Origin: a virus | Reading direction: 5' to 3' (one strand) | Length of the DNA: 55,252 nt | Virus record (IMG/VR): IMGVR_UViG_3300037258_000366 | Location: 1-55,252 of that record | In this document: piece by piece, positions 51,709 through 55,252 of the stretch | Layout of the letters: every line of letters starts with the position of its first letter | How positions within the stretch are numbered: position 1 is the stretch's first letter | Made by a program: the position numbers and the translations under genes | Notes under the pieces: model-generated | Seen by the model: only the letters and a program-made list of their open reading frames with translations | What the model was told of the DNA's origin: nothing | Databases searched by the model: none

Positions 51709-52133
51709 GATGTTTTCTCAAAATCTTTTACACGGCGCTGTTCCAGCGTTACTGCATACCCAACTACCCCTGTAAAGAAGACAGCTAGCAGCACGATAGC
51801 AACCACAACCGCGTTGTTGTAGAGGCTGACAAAGATGCTGACACCTACAGCTAGCAAGGCAGCAACCCACGCGCGCATAAGCCTTACATCAGGCTTCTTA
51901 TTCATGCCCAGTTTTTCCCTCAATTGCTCGAAATCTTGTGGCTTGATGTCAAATCCGGTAAATGCCCGGTCTGGCAGGTGAGAGACCAGAATAGCCGAGG
52001 AAGCCACAGCCCTCTGATAATCAGTCATATTGTAGGCTTCCACGTCCATATGGCCAAATGTCACCTCAACGTTGCCGTTTGACATTTTGTGCACTCTTAC
52101 TGCTTTACGCGGCATCTCACTCTGCATTGTCAT
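51705..52133 (-). CDS. Membrane protein with soluble N-domain
   Basis: 142 residues. The first about 75 are soluble (VRVHKMSNGNVEVTFGHMDV and a helix DFEQLREKLGM). Two TM helices follow (WVAALLAVGVSIFVSLY and AVVVAIVLLAVFFTGVVGYAV), then a basic tail. Function unknown. Confidence 0.65.
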   Translation of the reverse strand: MTMQSEMPRKAVRVHKMSNGNVEVTFGHMDVEAYNMTDYQRAVASSAILVSHLPDRAFTGFDIKPQDFEQLREKLGMNKKPDVRLMRAWVAALLAVGVSIFVSLYNNAVVVAIVLLAVFFTGVVGYAVTLEQRRVKDFEKTS

Positions 52134-52290
52134 TTTGCACCTTCTTATGAGTGCTTATTACGATGTGTGCCATCTGAAGCCATTGTGCCTGAGATTTTGC
52201 TGAAGTGTCCTCCCATTTCAGGCCCTTATAACGATTTACCCTGGCGAAATGATCGAATGCAGCCTTTGCGGCTGCTTCTATAGGTGTCAT
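52117..52290 (-). CDS. Small helical protein
   Basis: 57 residues, GGAGGCG site. Helices AAAKAAFDHFARVNRY and SQAQWLQMAHIVISTHKK. It overlaps the next gene by 17 bases. Not recognised. Confidence 0.62.
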   Translation of the reverse strand: MTPIEAAAKAAFDHFARVNRYKGLKWEDTSAKSQAQWLQMAHIVISTHKKVQNDNAE

Positions 52291-52341
52291 ATTTTCGCCT
52301 CCAAAATTACGATTTATGCTGGTAAATCAGTTTTCTTCTGC

Positions 52342-52692
52342 TTATGTCCTGAACTTCAGCACAATGTCAGGATAATTGCGCAGTACAACGTCTTCATGAA
52401 TAACTGTACCGCCCATACCAGTTCTCCGGATAACTCCTGCAGTGAACACATGGAACCAGTCATGTGTCTTTTCGCTGTACCACACATCATTTGCCTTTGG
52501 TGGCCAGTTGGCCGGGTCTGTGCGGGCAATGACTGAACTAGACAGGCTGTTGTCAAAAACCTCGTGATAGTTGTGATTCCTGTCATCTGTCACAATATAC
52601 CCGCACCGGTAACTCTCACTCGTTCCGGGCAGGTGTTTAACAACACCATCGAACTCTACATGAACCTTGTCGCCAACGCTAAACCTGTTCAT
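52342..52692 (-). CDS. Small beta-rich protein, four-copy family
   Basis: 116 residues. GDKVHVEFDGVVKHL at the start matches VHVEFDGV of 18742-19098 and GDKVRVTFEG of 28328-28666; PPKANDVWYSEKTHDWFHVF in the middle corresponds to GEVW/GQVW of the others. Probably two small barrels. It lies over 19 kb from its nearest paralog. Function unknown. Confidence 0.7.
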   Translation of the reverse strand: MNRFSVGDKVHVEFDGVVKHLPGTSESYRCGYIVTDDRNHNYHEVFDNSLSSSVIARTDPANWPPKANDVWYSEKTHDWFHVFTAGVIRRTGMGGTVIHEDVVLRNYPDIVLKFRT

Positions 52693-52746
52693 TTTTCCTC
52701 CAGATTTCGTTTAAGTTTCGTTTATGATTACGAGTTTTATTTCGTT

Positions 52747-53052
52747 TTACTCCGGGTTATTTTCCGGATGATCTGCTGTGTTGGGCAGAGGGTTAAAATA
52801 CAGCGTGCCTCTATAGTCACTATTCACAAGAGTATTGCATGCTGAAGTATCATCTTCTGAAGAATAACCAGCATCAGCCAAAGCAGTCTTCACACGGTTA
52901 GTGTATCCTCTGGCAGACCTGCCGTAATCTCCGCCAACGTAATAGAAAAGCGCTGCAAGAGCCTCAGCCTCATAATCAGAAAGCTCAAGAACAACTCTCT
53001 TAACTTCAACTGGCCTCTGCTCAGTAACCTTCTTAACTGTTGCCTTTGCCAT
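52747..53052 (-). CDS. Hypothetical protein
   Basis: 101 residues. A Lys/Glu-rich start, then VVLELSDYEAEALAALFYYVGGDYGRSARG and a C-terminal TSACNTLVNSDYRGTLYF. The 'L+.eEa.aL..ll..v+GD....R' pattern is widespread in actinophage proteins of unknown function. GGAGAG site. Confidence 0.62.
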   Translation of the reverse strand: MAKATVKKVTEQRPVEVKRVVLELSDYEAEALAALFYYVGGDYGRSARGYTNRVKTALADAGYSSEDDTSACNTLVNSDYRGTLYFNPLPNTADHPENNPE

Positions 53053-53094
53053 TTTTTTACTCTCCTTAAAAGGTCATGGATACTGCAGTTGTCT

Positions 53095-53319
53095 TTACTC
53101 AGCTTCCCTGAACTCAACTTTCTGAATAGTCCAGTCCGGATGATGGTTCATCTGACCAGTCCAGTTAATCATTTGCGGCTGAATCTGACCCCAGCCTGAG
53201 TGAGTACCATCCACATAATGGAACCTGAATTCCATTCTCTTAACTTCTGGCTTGACTTCTGGCTTAACTTCTGGTGCAGAATCAGTAACCTCAGTAATTT
53301 CGATGAGGTACTTCGTCAT
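53095..53319 (-). CDS. Small protein with EVKP repeats
   Basis: 74 residues: an N-terminal EITEV strand, three copies of PEVK (residues 16-27), then a beta domain FRFHYVDGTHSGWGQIQPQM. PEVK repeats are coded by nearly identical 12-base units, a sign of slippage. Function unknown. Confidence 0.6.
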   Translation of the reverse strand: MTKYLIEITEVTDSAPEVKPEVKPEVKRMEFRFHYVDGTHSGWGQIQPQMINWTGQMNHHPDWTIQKVEFREAE

Positions 53320-53395
53320 TTTTCCTCCTTAAGAATTCTGGATAATATATTAACGGCCCCCGCCAGCCGCTAACATGTCAAGTCCCCGCACCACT

Positions 53396-53572
53396 CTACT
53401 CAGGAAATGACTCCCATACAGTGAAAGCTAGATAAACATGCCTTCCTCCCAGAATTGGGTACAGTTCTCCTAAACTATTCACATTCGCAATGTTACCTAT
53501 TCTTCCAACCTGAATATCATTAAAGCTCTCAGATCCCTTTGCCTTGCGAAAATTAAAAATCTGGGCTGACAT
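53396..53572 (-). CDS. 58-residue hypothetical protein
   Basis: MSAQIFNFRKAKGSESFNDI...IANVNSLGELYPILGGRHVY then LAFTVWESFPE. Downstream of the promoter at 53665-53693 with a leader of about 85 bases. The ribosome site is weak. Confidence 0.55.
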   Translation of the reverse strand: MSAQIFNFRKAKGSESFNDIQVGRIGNIANVNSLGELYPILGGRHVYLAFTVWESFPE

Positions 53573-53664
53573 TCAGTAACCTGGCAAATGCTGTCCTTGG
53601 CGCAGCGAATGGCAGATTTTACCAGCTATCCTCCGAGGGAGCCGTTCCGCTCCGTCTGAGAACT

Positions 53665-53693
53665 ACTCTACTCGCTGGCATGCTCCGTGTCAA
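53665..53693 (-). promoter_or_regulatory. Promoter TTGACA-17-TAGAGT
   Basis: Perfect -35 in the last codons of 53668-53919; points to 53396-53572 and the small genes beyond. Confidence 0.78.
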
Positions 53694-53919
53694 GACCTGT
53701 ACCAAGGTCTTTCGGAACTTCTTTCGCTGGCAGTGCTGCGAGCGTTGTCACAACGTCCGACATGTCCTGTCTTAGCAGCTTATGGCTTTCCAGCAGTACA
53801 TCAGTTTGCGCTTTATTTTTAAAATGTATCCATGTTGTTATTACAACTGCTGCGGCTAAATTAGGCCACACAGGCGTCCAGAAATCCCTGATGAACAAAT
53901 CATGCCAGAAAAATAACAC
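53668..53919 (-). CDS. Single-pass membrane protein
   Basis: 83 residues. One TM helix (WPNLAAAVVITTWIHF) followed by a charged helix (QTDVLLESHKLLRQDMSDVV). Not recognised. Its end overlaps a promoter. Confidence 0.6.
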   Translation of the reverse strand: MLFFWHDLFIRDFWTPVWPNLAAAVVITTWIHFKNKAQTDVLLESHKLLRQDMSDVVTTLAALPAKEVPKDLGTGLDTEHASE

Positions 53920-53935
53920 GGATAACTGCCAGAAG

Positions 53936-53971
53936 TCAGGGGATATAATCTCACTTAATTATATCCCCTGA
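53936..53971 (-). terminator. Hairpin terminator after 53979-54539
   Basis: 14-bp stem TCAGGGGATATAAT/ATTATATCCCCTGA with 8-base loop, 8 bases after the stop. No clear U run. Confidence 0.7.
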
Positions 53972-53978
53972 CAGTTAA

Positions 53979-54539
53979 TCAGGCAGTTTCCTCAATTGCC
54001 TGACGTACAGCCTGTCCCCACGGTACCTGACGATCCTGGTGACGCTGAGCCTTTTCCAGCAGATTCAGTGCATCAGGTCCAATGTACTTCTGAAGCACCT
54101 CATGACGGGAAATAGGCACAGTATTTCCGCTTGATGTGAATCCTCTGACGGAATCATGTGTCGCGCCTGACATTTCACTTAGCGGAATTCCCGCAAGATG
54201 AAGCATCCATCCTATCAGGCAAGAAGGAGCACCATCCTCCACATAAACACAGCTAGGTCCGCCACTAGGAGCCTTGTAAACAAATTCTTCCTTTGCATCT
54301 ACAGCGCGGCCAAGATAATAAATAGCTATTTCTCTTGACATACGAGTCTTAAGAAGTTCCTGCCTTCTGGCTTCTGCCGCCTTTGCTGCCTGCTTTTCCT
54401 CTTCAGCAGCCTTCTGCTCTCTTAACTTCTTTACCCTCAATTCAGCCTCCTTGACCTGCTCATCAAGACTAAGACTTTTCTCAACTGGCGGTGGCGAGTC
54501 ATAACTAATCACCATGCCGTAACTATCGTAACCATACAT
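53979..54539 (-). CDS. Coiled-coil protein with C-terminal globular domain
   Basis: 186 residues. Residues 23-65 form a long charged coiled coil (SLDEQVKEAELRVKKLREQK, EEEKQAAKAAEARRQ). The C-terminal about 120 residues contain SCVYVEDGAPSCLIGWMLHL, similar to small phage proteins with a Cys-Leu-Ile-Gly core ('..P.CliG..l...G'), and IPISRHEVLQKYIGPDAL. Function unknown. Confidence 0.62.
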   Translation of the reverse strand: MYGYDSYGMVISYDSPPPVEKSLSLDEQVKEAELRVKKLREQKAAEEEKQAAKAAEARRQELLKTRMSREIAIYYLGRAVDAKEEFVYKAPSGGPSCVYVEDGAPSCLIGWMLHLAGIPLSEMSGATHDSVRGFTSSGNTVPISRHEVLQKYIGPDALNLLEKAQRHQDRQVPWGQAVRQAIEETA

Positions 54540-54580
54540 TTTTATTATCTCCTTTTTCTGTTTTATTTTTCCGGAAAATC

Positions 54581-54613
54581 AGTCAGGACTGGTCATCTGG
54601 ACCAGTCCTGACT
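54581..54613 (-). terminator. Hairpin terminator after the LysM/Rpf gene
   Basis: 14-bp stem AGTCAGGACTGGTC/GACCAGTCCTGACT, 5-base loop, then GATTTTCC on the minus strand. Confidence 0.72.
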
Positions 54614-54631
54614 CATACAGTAAAGCTTAGT

Positions 54632-55252
54632 TTAGCAACCATCATATGGTGCCCAGTTATTCTCACCTCCTGGAGCAGCCATAGCAGCGTCAAATACCTG
54701 ATTTTGCTCAGAAACAGAGGCATCCCCGAAATCTCCGGGATTTCCTCCGTATGCTGCCCAGGTAGACGCGCTGAACTGATAAAGACCATAGTGGCCGCTT
54801 GAATTCATTACCTGAGGATTTCCGCCCGATTCGCGTGAAATAACGCACTGCTGAAATCCGCTGCTTCCACTGTAAGTTGAATCCAGTGGAGTAGCATGCT
54901 CAACCGGCTCAGTCTCTTTGACTGATCTAGGTAACGGCTGAGATTTTACATAGGCAACCGGAGCCACATAGGGCTCTAAATTAGCCGGTTGCGCTGGGAT
55001 CTGACGCGGTAGTGGTGGTATACTGAGAGTTTCGCCTGTGCTGATCTCGTCAGCCCATTTGATATCGTTCGCGTAATAGATAACTGGCCAGTCAGCCGCG
55101 TTACCATATACATCCTCAGCAATCTGGGATAAATTCTGACCTCGCTGCACAATATACTGACCGGGTGACATCTTAGATGTCAGGCCCATGAGATAATATC
55201 TCGGGTCATGCTGTGCGTGGTTAAAACTAACACTACTTACAGAAACAGTTGG
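54632..55252 (-). CDS. LysM + Rpf/transglycosylase-like protein (5' end off window)
   Basis: At least 206 residues; the frame stays open to the edge (upstream of MGLTSK are FNHAQHDPRYYL and more) and no ribosome site precedes that ATG, so the true start is outside. A LysM domain (YIVQRGQNLSQIAEDVYGN...SIPP) binds peptidoglycan. A Pro-rich linker leads to an Rpf-like lytic domain CVISRESGGNPQVMNSSG (Glu catalytic), GLYQFSASTWAAYGG, and a final Cys pairing. Such enzymes open the cell wall during entry or serve as tail lysins. The missing N-terminus may carry a tail-attachment domain. Confidence 0.85.
   Translation of the reverse strand, partial: PTVSVSSVSFNHAQHDPRYYLMGLTSKMSPGQYIVQRGQNLSQIAEDVYGNAADWPVIYYANDIKWADEISTGETLSIPPLPRQIPAQPANLEPYVAPVAYVKSQPLPRSVKETEPVEHATPLDSTYSGSSGFQQCVISRESGGNPQVMNSSGHYGLYQFSASTWAAYGGNPGDFGDASVSEQNQVFDAAMAAPGGENNWAPYDGC

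Noticed and set aside
53358-53390. Minus-strand TTGACA near 53390 as a further promoter
   Set aside because: No TAnnnT box lies 16-18 bases downstream; the next AT-rich segment is 22 bases away.

Overview
The window looks like part of a large, tailed actinobacteriophage genome, most likely infecting Streptomyces or a relative. The evidence is a terminase large subunit, very long beta-helix tail fibres, LysM/Rpf-type and SLT-type muralytic enzymes, a DUF397 protein (a family essentially confined to actinomycetes), a full-looking tRNA set, two LAGLIDADG endonucleases, and dozens of tiny tightly packed genes. Base composition is moderate (about 45-47% GC by eye), far below that of a Streptomyces chromosome. 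From memory the layout resembles the large tRNA-rich Streptomyces siphoviruses, but no search was possible. Both window edges cut through genes.

Layout: (1) 1-10.9 kb, minus strand: tail-tip and fibre genes, including a 1956-residue fibre with four pectate-lyase-like modules. (2) 11-16.8 kb, minus: terminase, small membrane proteins, a KTSC protein, a ParB-like protein and a DEDD exonuclease with a zinc ribbon. (3) 16.8-34.6 kb, minus: thirty tRNA genes that together carry anticodons for all twenty amino acids, interleaved with small genes, structured spacer RNAs and repeated TTGACA-17-TANNNT promoters, with a LAGLIDADG gene near each end. (4) 34.6-40.1 kb, minus: a cysteine-peptidase-like protein, an M41 peptidase, metallophosphoesterase, HNH and membrane proteins, starting from a promoter at 40.16-40.19 kb. 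(5) 40.2-44.3 kb, plus: a divergent operon of small Cys-rich and membrane proteins, one of which is split by a perfect hairpin. (6) 44.3-44.7 kb: a convergent non-coding region with repeats. (7) 44.75-55.25 kb, minus: paralogous small proteins, a SNF2-family helicase, an L7/L12-like protein, membrane proteins, and a LysM/Rpf protein that runs off the edge.

The most striking locus is 21.75-22.91 kb. A Ro60/TROVE protein gene (20161-21750) is preceded, on the same strand and behind one strong promoter, by a run of RNA elements that share a 5' signature (TGTGnAG...CRGWTACTTC) and a 3' signature (TTATTCTC). The end of each RNA pairs with its own start. This is the architecture of Y RNAs, the partners of Ro60. 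At least two contain tRNA-like modules in circularly permuted order (T arm, acceptor 3' strand, loop, acceptor 5' strand, D arm), as known for bacterial YrlA-type Y RNAs. One of these also carries a complete anticodon arm. These elements alternate with real tRNA-Glu, tRNA-fMet and tRNA-Cys genes. One Ro protein served by about six divergent Y-like RNAs in a phage tRNA operon is the best candidate here for an undescribed system. A second vWA protein lies just upstream and a HAD phosphatase of the RNA-repair type lies a few kb away, so an RNA quality-control or tRNA-maintenance role during infection is plausible but inferred.

Other points of note are the hairpin-interrupted frameshifted gene at 43.1-43.4 kb, class-I-shaped tRNAs with leucine anticodons, a degenerate tRNA with a palindrome in its anticodon loop, several pseudoknotted inter-tRNA spacers, and a four-member paralog family of about 115-residue proteins scattered across the window.
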